From Oscillospiraceae bacterium (GTDB lineage: Bacteria; Bacillota; Clostridia; Oscillospirales; Oscillospiraceae), in assembly GCA_017624715.1 (NCBI GenBank), contig JAGAMN010000026.1, positions 1 to 32,485 of the forward strand: a stretch of 32,485 bases of DNA, written 5' to 3'. A model generated the notes under the pieces. It made no database searches and was not told where the DNA came from. It was given only the letters and a program-made list of their open reading frames with translations. The first letter of the stretch is position 1. Every line of letters begins with the position of its first letter. The translations under genes and the position numbers were made by a program. Shown here piece after piece: positions 1-7,479 of this stretch.

Positions 1-49
1 CAAGTTTTTGTTCCTTTGTCCATACTCGTTTTCTTTGGCCTTTTCTCAT
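1..49 (-). CDS. N-terminal start of a probable transposase or HTH protein (runs off the window)
   Basis: On the minus strand an ATG at 49-47 is preceded by a good ribosome binding site (GGGGGTG, about 56-62). It opens a reading frame beginning MRKGQRKRVWTKEQKL, which continues past the window edge. The very basic start followed by WTKEQKL resembles the N-terminal helix-turn-helix of OrfA/transposase proteins of IS3-like elements, but only 16 residues are visible. An assembly contig ending in an insertion sequence would be ordinary. It could instead be another small DNA-binding protein. Confidence 0.4.
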   Translation of the reverse strand, partial: MRKGQRKRVWTKEQKL

Positions 50-86
50 TTCTTCACCCCCTGTTACTCTGATTTTAGCATAAAGA

Positions 87-126
87 AAAGGTAGACACAC
101 GGGTTCTTTTCCGTATGTCTACCTTT
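87..126. repeat. Long imperfect hairpin next to the edge fragment (terminator or IS end)
   Basis: The arms AAAGGTAGACA (87-97) and TGTCTACCTTT (116-126) pair perfectly, and an inner ACGG/CCGT pair extends the stem. On the minus strand the hairpin is followed by TTTTCTTT, so it could be a terminator in that direction. It also sits just upstream of the truncated transposase-like gene, so TGTCTACC could be the end of that element. The sequence alone does not decide. Confidence 0.5.
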
Positions 127-240
127 AGTTTACACCTTCACTGCAAATTTGCAGCAGGCTTTTTTGCTCCAGGCTTTTCCTGAAATGGAGGGCTTGGCGG
201 AGGAGCAATGCTCACCCCTAAGATTCCATCGGGGTTGGAT

Positions 241-312
241 GTAGGGCGGGGGGTTACTCCCGCCGGGAAGAACAGCATATTTCGGTTCGGCGGGACCAAG
301 GCCCCGCCCTAC
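241..312. repeat. Nested inverted-repeat intergenic element
   Basis: The outer arms GTAGGGCGGGG (241-251) and CCCCGCCCTAC (302-312) enclose a second pair, CCCGCCG and CGGCGGG, giving a two-tier GC-rich hairpin of about 72 bp. It sits between the carboxypeptidase terminator and the window-edge fragment. A 74-codon open frame across it (130-354, minus) is low-complexity and has no ribosome binding site. A mobile or REP-type intergenic element is the likeliest reading. Confidence 0.6.
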
Positions 313-335
313 AGATTTGAATAAGGGGATAGTAA

Positions 336-362
336 AAGGGCCGGTGTGATCCACCGGCCCTT
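336..362 (-). terminator. Rho-independent terminator of the carboxypeptidase gene
   Basis: AAGGGCCGGTG (336-346) pairs with CACCGGCCCTT (352-362). Read on the minus strand the stem follows the stop codon at 368 by a few bases and is followed by TTTTACT. Confidence 0.85.
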
Positions 363-367
363 AAAGG

Positions 368-1822
368 TTATTCGGTTGGGATGGGTTCTTCTGTAGGCTC
401 TGAAGTGGGTTCAATAGTAGGTTCGGTTGTCGGATCGATAGAAGGATCGACAGTGGGCTCCACAGTAGGCTCCACAGTAGGCTCCACGGTTGGTTCGGTG
501 GATGGTTCCACGGTGGGTTCTATTGTAGGCTCTGTGGTAGGCTCTATCGTCGGATCGGTGGAGGGTTCGACAGTAGGATCGATGGTGGGCTCTACCGTCG
601 GATCGGTAGAGGGATCAACGGTGGGCTCAAGAGTTGGTTCGTCCGTAGGCGTTTGCGTAGGCTCTTCCGAGGGATCGGTGGGTTCGGACACGGGAGTGTC
701 CTTGAAATAATCGAAGAGCTTGGTGGCGCACTGATACCGGGAATTGAAGGTGGGCCCCTGGAAAACGCCGATCAGTATGTAGCGGTCATTAACCCAAAAA
801 GCGGAGAGCAGGCAAGCACCGGCGGCGTTGGTGGTGCCGGTTTTGATGCCTCTGGCTTCTGCCCGGTAGAAGGAAGACTTGGGGTTGAGCAGGTAGTTGG
901 TACTGGTCAAGGTGCGGTGTCTGCCGTCGGCATAGTACATCTTGACCTTGTGATTGCAGACAATATCCCGCATAGTGGGCGTGTTCAATACTTGGGTGGC
1001 TATGGTGACCAAATCTGCCATGCAAGTGTAGTGGTAGTAATCCGTGTAGCCGTCACAGTTGACAAAGTGGGTATTGATAAGACCCAGCTTGGCTACCTGG
1101 CGGTTCATTTCTTCCACAAACCGGTCTTCCGCTTGCTGGGCGGGGAGATTGGGATCGTTTGCCAGGACACGGCCGGCGGAGACCGCAAGGATATGAGCCG
1201 CATCGCTGCCGCTGGCTACCAGCGTGCCGAGGATTACATTATAGACGGTCATTCGGTCACCGGCATAGAAACCGGCCTTGGAGGTATCACCGGGGACAAG
1301 GCTGGACATGCCGGCATCTACGGTAATGACGGTGTCCAGATCCAGTATTTGCAGAGCGGTGTACACATTCATCAGCTTAGTAATGCTGGCAGGGTACAGC
1401 TTGGCATCCAGCTCGCTCTTTTGGTACAGGTAAGTTTCGGAGGCACAATCGTAAACGAAAGCCTTTTTGACGTTGATACCGGAAATGTTGGGACCGATGT
1501 AAACGGTTTGGGAAGACCAAGGCTCCGGAGGCAGAGGTTGGGTGGGCTCTGTGGGAGGCTGGGTTGGTTTCGGTTCGGTGGGAGGTTCGGTGGAGGGCTC
1601 GGTTGCCGGTTCGGTAGAGGGCTCCGTCACCGGTTCGGTAGAAGGTTCGGTAGACGGCTCCGTAGAAGGTTCGGTGGGCAGGGTCGTAGGAATGGTGCTA
1701 GGTTCGGTTGATACGTGGGTGCTTTCCGTTGCGGGGGAAGCAGGGGTCGTGGGACAGCCTGCCAAACAGGACAGAAGAATCGTCAAGGTCAGAAGAATTG
1801 CTGACAATCGGCGAAAACGCAT
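368..1822 (-). CDS. Lipoprotein D-alanyl-D-alanine carboxypeptidase with Thr-Glu-Pro tracts
   Basis: A 484-residue penicillin-binding protein of the peptidase S11 (DacA/DacF) family, which trims the terminal D-Ala from peptidoglycan stem peptides outside the membrane. Residues 1-23 form a lipoprotein signal ending in LAGC with Cys23 as the lipidation site. Residues 31-100 are a Thr-Glu-Pro-Ser linker. The catalytic domain carries SITK (146-149), SGS (204-206) where the family usually has SGN, and KTG (327-329). The usual C-terminal membrane-anchoring domain is replaced by a roughly 105-residue Pro-Thr-Glu tail (378-484) built from near-identical short units. The lipid anchor probably substitutes for that domain. 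The start is set by an AAAGGAGGT site 8 bases upstream. It is transcribed alone, divergently from the phage head genes. Confidence 0.9.
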   Translation of the reverse strand: MRFRRLSAILLTLTILLSCLAGCPTTPASPATESTHVSTEPSTIPTTLPTEPSTEPSTEPSTEPVTEPSTEPATEPSTEPPTEPKPTQPPTEPTQPLPPEPWSSQTVYIGPNISGINVKKAFVYDCASETYLYQKSELDAKLYPASITKLMNVYTALQILDLDTVITVDAGMSSLVPGDTSKAGFYAGDRMTVYNVILGTLVASGSDAAHILAVSAGRVLANDPNLPAQQAEDRFVEEMNRQVAKLGLINTHFVNCDGYTDYYHYTCMADLVTIATQVLNTPTMRDIVCNHKVKMYYADGRHRTLTSTNYLLNPKSSFYRAEARGIKTGTTNAAGACLLSAFWVNDRYILIGVFQGPTFNSRYQCATKLFDYFKDTPVSEPTDPSEEPTQTPTDEPTLEPTVDPSTDPTVEPTIDPTVEPSTDPTIEPTTEPTIEPTVEPSTEPTVEPTVEPTVEPTVDPSIDPTTEPTIEPTSEPTEEPIPTE

Positions 1823-1854
1823 CGTTGCCCACCTCCTTTCAAAAGATAAAGACC

Positions 1855-1883
1855 ATTATAAGTTGTTTTTCGACAAAAGTCAA
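1855..1883 (-). promoter_or_regulatory. Sigma-A promoter of the carboxypeptidase gene
   Basis: On the minus strand TTGACT (1883-1878) and TATAAT (1860-1855) are separated by exactly 17 bases, about 33 bases upstream of the start codon. Confidence 0.85.
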
Positions 1884-1927
1884 CAAATGGGGCCTATGGA
1901 ATTATTTGGATTTTTTAATATTTTTTT

Positions 1928-1960
1928 GCGAGTTGCACAAAAATGTGCAACTCGCTTTTT
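1928..1960 (+). terminator. Terminator-type hairpin in the leader of the phage head module
   Basis: GCGAGTTGCACA (1928-1939) pairs perfectly with TGTGCAACTCGC (1944-1955) around an AAAA loop and is followed by TTTTTATTTT. It terminates in the plus direction only. The neighbouring gene upstream is divergent, so no plus-strand gene needs it. It may be an attenuator for the head genes or a leftover from a lost upstream gene. Confidence 0.8.
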
Positions 1961-1992
1961 ATTTTGCGCTGCTTGTGAAAAGGAGGGGCACA

Positions 1993-2313
1993 ATGAACAA
2001 TCAAACCATTCCGTCCTTGAATCAACGAATCCGCAAGGGACGGCTTACCAAAGAGGATGTAGCCCGGCGGCTGGCAGAGTTGGCTTTTGGAAAAGCCAAT
2101 GACTGCGTCCGGCTGGTGCTGGAGGAAAAAGCAGAGCTGGGAAAGTTGGATTTAAGTCTGCTCAGCGAGGTCAAGCGCAATGACAAGGGTACAGTAGAGG
2201 TGAAGCTGGTGGATCGGCTGAAAGCACTGGAGCAGTTGGCGCTGCTGGCCCAAGAGAATGGAGAGGACCTGGAATCCTTCCTGAAGGCGCTGCAAGGGGA
2301 GAACGGCCAATGA
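1993..2313 (+). CDS. terS: Putative phage terminase small subunit
   Basis: A 106-residue charged, helical protein beginning MNNQTIPSLN. The ATG at 1993 follows AAGGAGGGGCACA, and its TGA stop overlaps the start of the large terminase (ATGA). Position and size fit the small terminase, which recognises the packaging site and loads DNA onto the large subunit. No motif is diagnostic on its own: the call rests on synteny with the terminase, portal, protease and capsid genes that follow. Residues about 10-40 could form a DNA-binding helical region. An upstream in-frame extension to 1708 has no ribosome binding site and runs antisense to the carboxypeptidase, so I reject it. Confidence 0.65.
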   Translation: MNNQTIPSLNQRIRKGRLTKEDVARRLAELAFGKANDCVRLVLEEKAELGKLDLSLLSEVKRNDKGTVEVKLVDRLKALEQLALLAQENGEDLESFLKALQGENGQ

Positions 2314-3563
2314 GCTACACCAGTTTTTCCGCAAAGCAGAGAACGGTGCTGACCTGGTGGATGCCGGGCAATCCCTATGCGGGCAAGGAAGCTATTGTGT
2401 GTGATGGAGCGGTGCGGTCGGGGAAGACCCTGGCCATGGGCCTGTCCTTTTTTCTGTGGGCTATGACTTGCTTTGATGGGCAACGGTTCGGCGTTTGCGG
2501 GAAGACCATCTCATCTCTAAGGCGAAATGTCTTGTCGGAAATATTGCCCAGGATCAAGGCGCTGGGTGGCACCTGGAAGGAAAAACGGACAGAGAATCTG
2601 GTAACGGTGACGTTTAAGGGACACAGGAACCAGTTTTACATCTTTGGCGGACGGGATGAAAGCTCTGCCAGTTTGATCCAGGGCATTACCTTTGCTGGGG
2701 TGCTGATGGATGAGGTGGCGCTGATGCCCCGCAGCTTTGTGGATCAGGCCTGTGCACGGTGTTCGGTGGAGGGAAGCCGGCTATGGTTTAACTGCAATCC
2801 TGCCGGGCCCAGTCATTGGTTTTACAAAACATGGATCCAGGAGGCGGAGCAACGAAATTGTCTGCGGCTGCATTTTACCATGGAGGATAATCCGTCATTG
2901 ACGGAGCAGATCCGGCAACGGTATCAAAGGCTATATACCGGGGTGTTTTACCGTCGGTTTATCTTGGGTCAATGGGCTCAAGCCGAGGGCCGGGTTTACG
3001 ATTTCTTTGGCCCGGATATGGTCAAGCCCGTTCCTCTGGGAGCGTATGAAAAGTGGTATGTTTCCTGCGATTACGGCACGGTCAATCCCACATCTATGGG
3101 TTTATGGGGGCTGATGGATGGGGTTTGGTATCGGGTGCGGGAGTTTTACTTCAATTCCCGGGAGGCAATGCGGCAGATGACCGACGAGGAATATGCTGCG
3201 GCATTGGCGGATTTGGCAGGACACAGGAAATTGACGGCGGTGATCGCAGATCCTTCGGCGGCCAGCTTTATTGAAACATTGCGCCGGAAGGGCTACCGGG
3301 TTATCAAGGCAGATAACGATGTACTATCCGGAATCCGACTGACCTCGGATTGCTTGAAGGATGGCAGAATCGTGATCTGTGAGGGCTGTAAAGACTGCCT
3401 CCGGGAAATGGACGAGTATGTATGGGATTTGGGAAGCGAAGCCAAGGATCGGGTCAAGAAGGAAAACGATCACGCCATGGATGATATGCGTTATTTCGTT
3501 GCCACAGTACTCAAAACTCCGGAAGCGGGGTTTGCTGCCTGTGCTGTGGCACGGAAAAAATGA
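2310..3563 (+). CDS. terL: Phage terminase large subunit (ATPase and nuclease)
   Basis: A 417-residue packaging motor that pumps DNA into the prohead and cuts it. The ATPase half shows Walker A GAVRSGKT (33-40), Walker B VLMDE (131-135) with the catalytic Glu, and a coupling motif FNCNP (160-164). The RNase H-like nuclease half has three acidic clusters: Asp254 in VSCDYGT, Asp314 in VIADPS, and Asp391/392 in NDHAMDDMRY. The order, length and motifs match PBSX/SPP1-type large terminases. All catalytic positions are present, so the gene looks functional and not decayed. It overlaps terS by 4 bases and abuts the portal gene. Confidence 0.93.
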   Translation: MSYTSFSAKQRTVLTWWMPGNPYAGKEAIVCDGAVRSGKTLAMGLSFFLWAMTCFDGQRFGVCGKTISSLRRNVLSEILPRIKALGGTWKEKRTENLVTVTFKGHRNQFYIFGGRDESSASLIQGITFAGVLMDEVALMPRSFVDQACARCSVEGSRLWFNCNPAGPSHWFYKTWIQEAEQRNCLRLHFTMEDNPSLTEQIRQRYQRLYTGVFYRRFILGQWAQAEGRVYDFFGPDMVKPVPLGAYEKWYVSCDYGTVNPTSMGLWGLMDGVWYRVREFYFNSREAMRQMTDEEYAAALADLAGHRKLTAVIADPSAASFIETLRRKGYRVIKADNDVLSGIRLTSDCLKDGRIVICEGCKDCLREMDEYVWDLGSEAKDRVKKENDHAMDDMRYFVATVLKTPEAGFAACAVARKK

Positions 3564-3577
3564 AAGGAGCGATCAAT

Positions 3578-4729
3578 TTGAAACAAAAGAAAAAAGATGT
3601 GCCGATGACGGCCAGGGCATGTCAGCTGCGGAACACCCAAAGCTATCCCTTTGGGGCGCTGCACAGCTTTGTGCCCCTGGGCACCGGTGAAGAAGTAGTA
3701 TACCGCAAACTCAGGGAGGCCATTCCTGTACTGGATGCGGCGGTGGGAAAGCTGGTTCGGCTGACCGGTGGTTTTCGGGTCAAGTGCCGCAGTCAGGAAG
3801 CCCAGAAACGGCTGGAGCAATTCCTGCGGTATGTACCCTGCGGTCGGGGACAGGAGGGTATAGACAGCTTTTTGAGCGGCTATCTGGACAGCTTGCTGAC
3901 CTACGGCAGAGCGGTGGGTGAAATGGTGGTGGCAGGCAATCATCTTCGGGCAGTCTGCTGGGGTGATGTCACCGCATTACAGGTGCAGGAGGGGGACAAC
4001 GCCCTGGAGACGGTACTGTATGGTCCTGATGAAAATGGGTATATGCGGCCACTGCCGTATCCCCATCTGCTGCTGTTTACTGCCTTGAATCCGGAACCTG
4101 CCCATCCCTACGGTGTAAGCTTATTCCGAGGGATGCCTTTCCTGGCGGATATATTGATGAAGATCTATGCCACCATTGGAAGCAACTGGGAGCGGGCCGG
4201 CAATGTACGGTACAGTGTGGTTTGTAGGAATACGGAAAACATGGATGCGTCCCAAATTCAGCAGCGAGGGGTCCAGATGGCTAACGAATGGGCCAAGGCC
4301 ATGGAGGACTGTAAGAACGGCACGGTTCGTGATTTCGTGGCGGTGGGAGATGTGCAGATCAAGGTTATTGGCGGTGATGCACCGATCTTGGATTCTCAGA
4401 TCCCGGTACGGCAGATGTTGGAGCAGCTGGTGGCAAAGACCGGCCTACCGCCTTTTCTGCTGGGATTGCACTGGAATTCTACAGAACGGATGAGTGCCCA
4501 ACAGGTGGATATTCTCACCGCGGAGCTGTGGGCTCTGCGCCGGGCGGTGGAGCCTGTCCTGCGGAAAATTTGTAAAACCTATCTGTCCCTGGAGGGGCTG
4601 GACGACCGGGTGGACATCCAATGGGAGGACATCAGCCTGCAGGATATTACCCGGGAAGCACAGGCGGAGCTTTACAAGGCGCAGACTGAGAAGCTGCGCC
4701 GGGAAATGGATGCCGAAAGGCAAAATTAA
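3578..4729 (+). CDS. Phage portal protein
   Basis: A protein of about 383 residues that forms the dodecameric ring through which DNA enters and leaves the capsid. A TTG at 3578 is the preferred start because AAAGGAGC (3563-3570) lies 7 bases upstream. The in-frame ATG at 3560 overlaps the terL stop and would place that site inside the gene. The C-terminal half has the long helical stretch and the segment TGLPPFLLGLHWNSTERMSA typical of portal proteins, in which the leader to the tunnel loop follows a phage 'GLPP' motif. The tail (DITREAQAELYKAQTEKLRR) is a coiled-coil crown-like helix. Its place between terminase and protease is the standard order. Confidence 0.85.
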   Translation: MKQKKKDVPMTARACQLRNTQSYPFGALHSFVPLGTGEEVVYRKLREAIPVLDAAVGKLVRLTGGFRVKCRSQEAQKRLEQFLRYVPCGRGQEGIDSFLSGYLDSLLTYGRAVGEMVVAGNHLRAVCWGDVTALQVQEGDNALETVLYGPDENGYMRPLPYPHLLLFTALNPEPAHPYGVSLFRGMPFLADILMKIYATIGSNWERAGNVRYSVVCRNTENMDASQIQQRGVQMANEWAKAMEDCKNGTVRDFVAVGDVQIKVIGGDAPILDSQIPVRQMLEQLVAKTGLPPFLLGLHWNSTERMSAQQVDILTAELWALRRAVEPVLRKICKTYLSLEGLDDRVDIQWEDISLQDITREAQAELYKAQTEKLRREMDAERQN

Positions 4730-4747
4730 CATATCAAGGAGGCAATT

Positions 4748-5644
4748 ATGGAGATCAAAAAGGAAACCCAGGTGCACAGCAGCGGTGTTCCTACCCAGGT
4801 GCAGCTGGAGGCCATCAATGCCCAGGCCAGGGCAAAAATGACTGCAGAGCAGGTTTATGTGTTCTCTCTGCGGCTTTGTGATGACCAGGTAGACCGTGAT
4901 TATGAGCGGTTCGATACGGCTGCGCTGCCTACATTGGCGAGAATGTTCATCGGCAAGACCGGTATTGTGGATCACCGCTGGAGCAGCGATTCTCAGGTAG
5001 CACGGATCTTTGCGGCAGAAGTGGTCCGGGAGGAGGGTGTGAGCTACATCAAGGCCTGGGCTTATATCCGCAGAGGCGGCAATGCTGATGAGATCATTGC
5101 CGATATCGAGGCAGGTATCAAGAAGGAAGTCAGTGTTGGCTGCTCCATGGGCTTTTCCAAATGCTCTGTCTGTGGCGGCGAATACGGTATTTGCGGCCAT
5201 CAGAAGGGTGAAAGCTACGATGGGCAGGTTTGCTGCGCAATCCTGCAGGAGCCGATGGATGCCTATGAATTTTCCTTTGTGGCTGTGCCTGCACAACGAT
5301 CTGCCGGTGTGATCAAGGGCATGGGCGGCAAGCAGATGTGTCTGAAGGAACTGGCGGAGAATTTTGGGGCGCAGGCGGAATACCGCACACTTTACAAACA
5401 GGCCCAGTTGGGCATTGCCTATGAAAAGCAGCTTCGCAGCGATGTGGTGCGGCTGTGTCTGTCTTTGGAACTGGGGGTGGAAGAACCGGTTCTGCGCAGT
5501 GTCATGGATAAGGCCGGGGCAGAAGAACTGGTGAAGCTGAAGACGGCTTTGGAAGCGCGCATCCGGGAATACATGCCCGTGGTGACCCAGCTGGGACTGG
5601 GCAACAGCAAACAGGAAACTGTGGAAAGCGGTTTTTTAATCTAA
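4748..5644 (+). CDS. Prohead (capsid maturation) protease with a cysteine-rich insert
   Basis: 298 residues with AAGGAGG 4-10 bases upstream of the ATG. The first 190 residues resemble HK97-type prohead proteases: an early DRDYERF segment, His76 in GIVDHRWS, a candidate nucleophile Ser129 in KKEVSVGCS, and the closing YEFSFVAVPAQ strand. Between Ser129 and that strand lies Cys139-x2-Cys142, Cys149-x-His151 and Cys162-Cys163, a probable zinc-binding insert. Residues 195-298 are helical and could be the scaffolding part that is removed at maturation, as in fused protease-scaffold proteins. No separate scaffold gene exists here, which fits that idea. The catalytic assignment is by motif, not alignment. 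Confidence 0.78.
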   Translation: MEIKKETQVHSSGVPTQVQLEAINAQARAKMTAEQVYVFSLRLCDDQVDRDYERFDTAALPTLARMFIGKTGIVDHRWSSDSQVARIFAAEVVREEGVSYIKAWAYIRRGGNADEIIADIEAGIKKEVSVGCSMGFSKCSVCGGEYGICGHQKGESYDGQVCCAILQEPMDAYEFSFVAVPAQRSAGVIKGMGGKQMCLKELAENFGAQAEYRTLYKQAQLGIAYEKQLRSDVVRLCLSLELGVEEPVLRSVMDKAGAEELVKLKTALEARIREYMPVVTQLGLGNSKQETVESGFLI

Positions 5645-5659
5645 GCATTTGGTGAGATG

Positions 5660-5695
5660 GATTCTTCGACTCGCATTCGCTCGCTCAAAATGACA
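5660..5695. repeat. Half-copy of a dispersed REP-like repeat inside the head operon
   Basis: The sequence GGATTCTTCGACTCGCATTCG followed by CTCGCTCAAAATGACA is the same family, in the opposite sense, as the repeats at 11952-12028 and 20469-20598. It lies in the 115-base gap between the protease and capsid genes. Confidence 0.75.
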
Positions 5696-5759
5696 AGTTT
5701 TAATTAGGTTTTGCCGGCAAAAGTCGGTGACCATATATTACACAAGGAGGAAAATAAAT

Positions 5760-6785
5760 ATGGGTTATGAAAATCTGAGACTGGAAAAGGGCATGTACCG
5801 CCAGGCGGGCATGAACTTTACCCAGGTGCTGGAATCTCTCGATCCCAGCGAAAACTATCGCGGCACTGCGCTGGAGGGCACCGATGCCTTCCAGCGTCAG
5901 CTGAAGCGTTTTGGCATCCGTGCCAAGGGTGCAGGCTCTTCCAAGGTGGAGAAATTCTTTTCTACCATGGACAGTGCTGTTTTGTTCCCTGAGTACATCG
6001 CACGGACCGTTCGTCAGGGTATGGAGGAGAATGATATTCTGCCTGCTATCACTGCAACCACCACGGTAATCGATTCTAAGGATTATCGCTCCATCTACTC
6101 TGTTCCCACAGAGGAGGATCTGTGCAGCCATTGGCTGAGTGAAGGTGAGAAAATTCCTGAGACCGAAGTCAAGACCAAGGAAAACCTGGTTTCTCTGACT
6201 AAGCGGGGCAGAATGCTGGTGGCTTCGTACGAGGCAATCCGTTATCAGAAGCTGGATCTGTTCGGCGTCATGCTGCGCCAGATCGGCGCCCACATCCAGA
6301 AGCAGCAGCTGAGTGATGCTGTCAATGTTTTGATTGATGGCGACGGCAATGACAATGAGTCTGTAGAATATGTTGTTGGCAATACACCTATTGCAGGGCC
6401 TTCCGGTACCCTGGGTTATGAACAGCTGGTGGATTTCTGGGCACAGTTTGATCCCTTTACTATGAATACCATTCTCTGCAATAACAATATGCTGACCAGA
6501 ATGCTGAAGATCCCGGAACTGCAGAATCCTATGACCGGCCTGAATTTCCAGGGCACCGGCAAGCTGGGTACACCTCTGGGCGCACAGATGTATCGCTTGA
6601 ATATGGTACCTGAGGATATTATCATCGGTCTGGATAACCGCTATGCGCTGGAGATGGTGAAGGCCGGTGATGTGATGGTCGAGTATGATAAGCTGATCGA
6701 CACCCAGCTGGAGCGGGCTGCCATTACCTTTATTTCCGGTTTCGGCAAGATCTGCAAGGGCGCTTCCGCACATCTGAGCGTATGA
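5760..6785 (+). CDS. Phage major capsid protein (HK97-fold type)
   Basis: A 341-residue shell protein. The ATG at 5760 follows AAGGAGGAAAATAAAT; an in-frame ATG at 5727 would bury that site. A flexible N-terminal region (about 1-60) precedes the folded part. Features fitting the HK97 fold are the glycine-rich central region, the hydrophobic strand-rich C-terminal half and the closing ITFISGFGKI segment. The position directly after the protease supports the call. Its TGA overlaps the next gene's ATG. A REP-like fragment just upstream separates it from the protease without touching its ribosome binding site. Sequence motifs for capsid proteins are weak, so synteny carries much of the weight. 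Confidence 0.8.
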   Translation: MGYENLRLEKGMYRQAGMNFTQVLESLDPSENYRGTALEGTDAFQRQLKRFGIRAKGAGSSKVEKFFSTMDSAVLFPEYIARTVRQGMEENDILPAITATTTVIDSKDYRSIYSVPTEEDLCSHWLSEGEKIPETEVKTKENLVSLTKRGRMLVASYEAIRYQKLDLFGVMLRQIGAHIQKQQLSDAVNVLIDGDGNDNESVEYVVGNTPIAGPSGTLGYEQLVDFWAQFDPFTMNTILCNNNMLTRMLKIPELQNPMTGLNFQGTGKLGTPLGAQMYRLNMVPEDIIIGLDNRYALEMVKAGDVMVEYDKLIDTQLERAAITFISGFGKICKGASAHLSV

Positions 6786-7138
6786 TTTTGACGGAAAGAA
6801 TCGTCGCCCAGGCGAAGCTTCTGATTCGGGATTTTGAGGAACAGAATCTTCCAATGCTGGAGCTGCTGTGCAGATCGGCTGAGACTACCCTGAAGGCAAA
6901 GCTCCGGGATGGCATTCGTGCAGAGGATTGCATTGCGGATTTTGTGGCTTCTGCGGCATTGTTCGCTGTGGCGGCAATGACAGAGTTGGATGAAATCGCC
7001 CAAATGGAGATGGTCACGGTAGGCGATTTGACTTTGCGCCGCAAGAGTACCGACGCGGCAGCTTGCTGCCTGCGGTATCAGGCGGAACTGCTGATGTCAC
7101 CCTATATGGCAGATACCTTTGCGTTTGTGGGGGTGTAA
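6782..7138 (+). CDS. Putative head-tail connector protein
   Basis: A 118-residue, mostly helical protein that starts in a 4-base ATGA overlap with the capsid gene. Small helical proteins in this position usually form the connector ring under the portal (HK97 gp6 / SPP1 gp15 class). No residue motif identifies it with certainty. The C-terminal part has a cluster of Cys (AAACCLRY). Confidence 0.5.
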   Translation: MILTERIVAQAKLLIRDFEEQNLPMLELLCRSAETTLKAKLRDGIRAEDCIADFVASAALFAVAAMTELDEIAQMEMVTVGDLTLRRKSTDAAACCLRYQAELLMSPYMADTFAFVGV

Positions 7139-7140
7139 GC

Positions 7141-7479
7141 ATGCAAAGTACCGTGGAAAAAATTCTGCGTAAGTACGGCAGGGAAATCACGGTGGAGCGT
7201 GGGGAGGAAAGCCTTGTTTTTCAAGGCTTCTTTCACCACACCGGATCTAAAGACTGGCATAATATGGAAAAGGCATACACAGTGCTGGGTCAGATCCCCA
7301 GAGGCCAATACCTTGTAATGGCTCCTACATGGATAAAACTGGCTATGGGTGATAGGATCTGCTGTGACGGAAAACGCTATTCTGTCCGCCGGGTAGAGGG
7401 CGAGACATTCCAGGAAGAACGGATTTACAGCTGGGCGCTGTGCGTAGAGCTGGGCAAGGAGGACACATGGCCGATATAA
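7141..7479 (+). CDS. Small phage head-completion or head-tail joining protein (unrecognised)
   Basis: 112 residues starting MQSTVEKILRKYG, 2 bases after the previous stop, with GGGGGTG upstream. The composition is strand-rich with a late conserved-looking stretch (GDRICCDGKRYSVRRVE). Head-closure or stopper proteins of siphophages have this size, place and beta content (SPP1 gp16 class), but I cannot name it from sequence alone. An in-frame start at 7063 lies inside the previous gene and is less likely. It overlaps the next gene by 13 bases. Confidence 0.5.
   Translation: MQSTVEKILRKYGREITVERGEESLVFQGFFHHTGSKDWHNMEKAYTVLGQIPRGQYLVMAPTWIKLAMGDRICCDGKRYSVRRVEGETFQEERIYSWALCVELGKEDTWPI

Noticed and set aside
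130-354. A 74-codon minus-strand frame
   Set aside because: It spans the nested inverted repeat and the terminator and has no ribosome binding site.
381-710. A repetitive plus-strand frame of Gly-Ser-Val units that looked like a repeat protein or a CRISPR-like array
   Set aside because: It is the complement of the Thr-Glu-Pro coding repeats of the carboxypeptidase tail; there are no unique spacers between the units.
653-1711. A 352-codon plus-strand open frame across the carboxypeptidase gene
   Set aside because: It is antisense to the conserved SITK and KTG motifs, has a Gly/Arg-rich low-complexity end and no ribosome site.
1708-1992. A 95-residue N-terminal extension of the small terminase
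   Set aside because: It has no ribosome site, is antisense to the carboxypeptidase start and promoter, and passes through the terminator hairpin.
5700-6854. A 384-codon minus-strand frame over the capsid gene
   Set aside because: It is antisense to the capsid gene in a typical shadow frame with no start signal; the plus-strand gene has a clear AAGGAGG and synteny.
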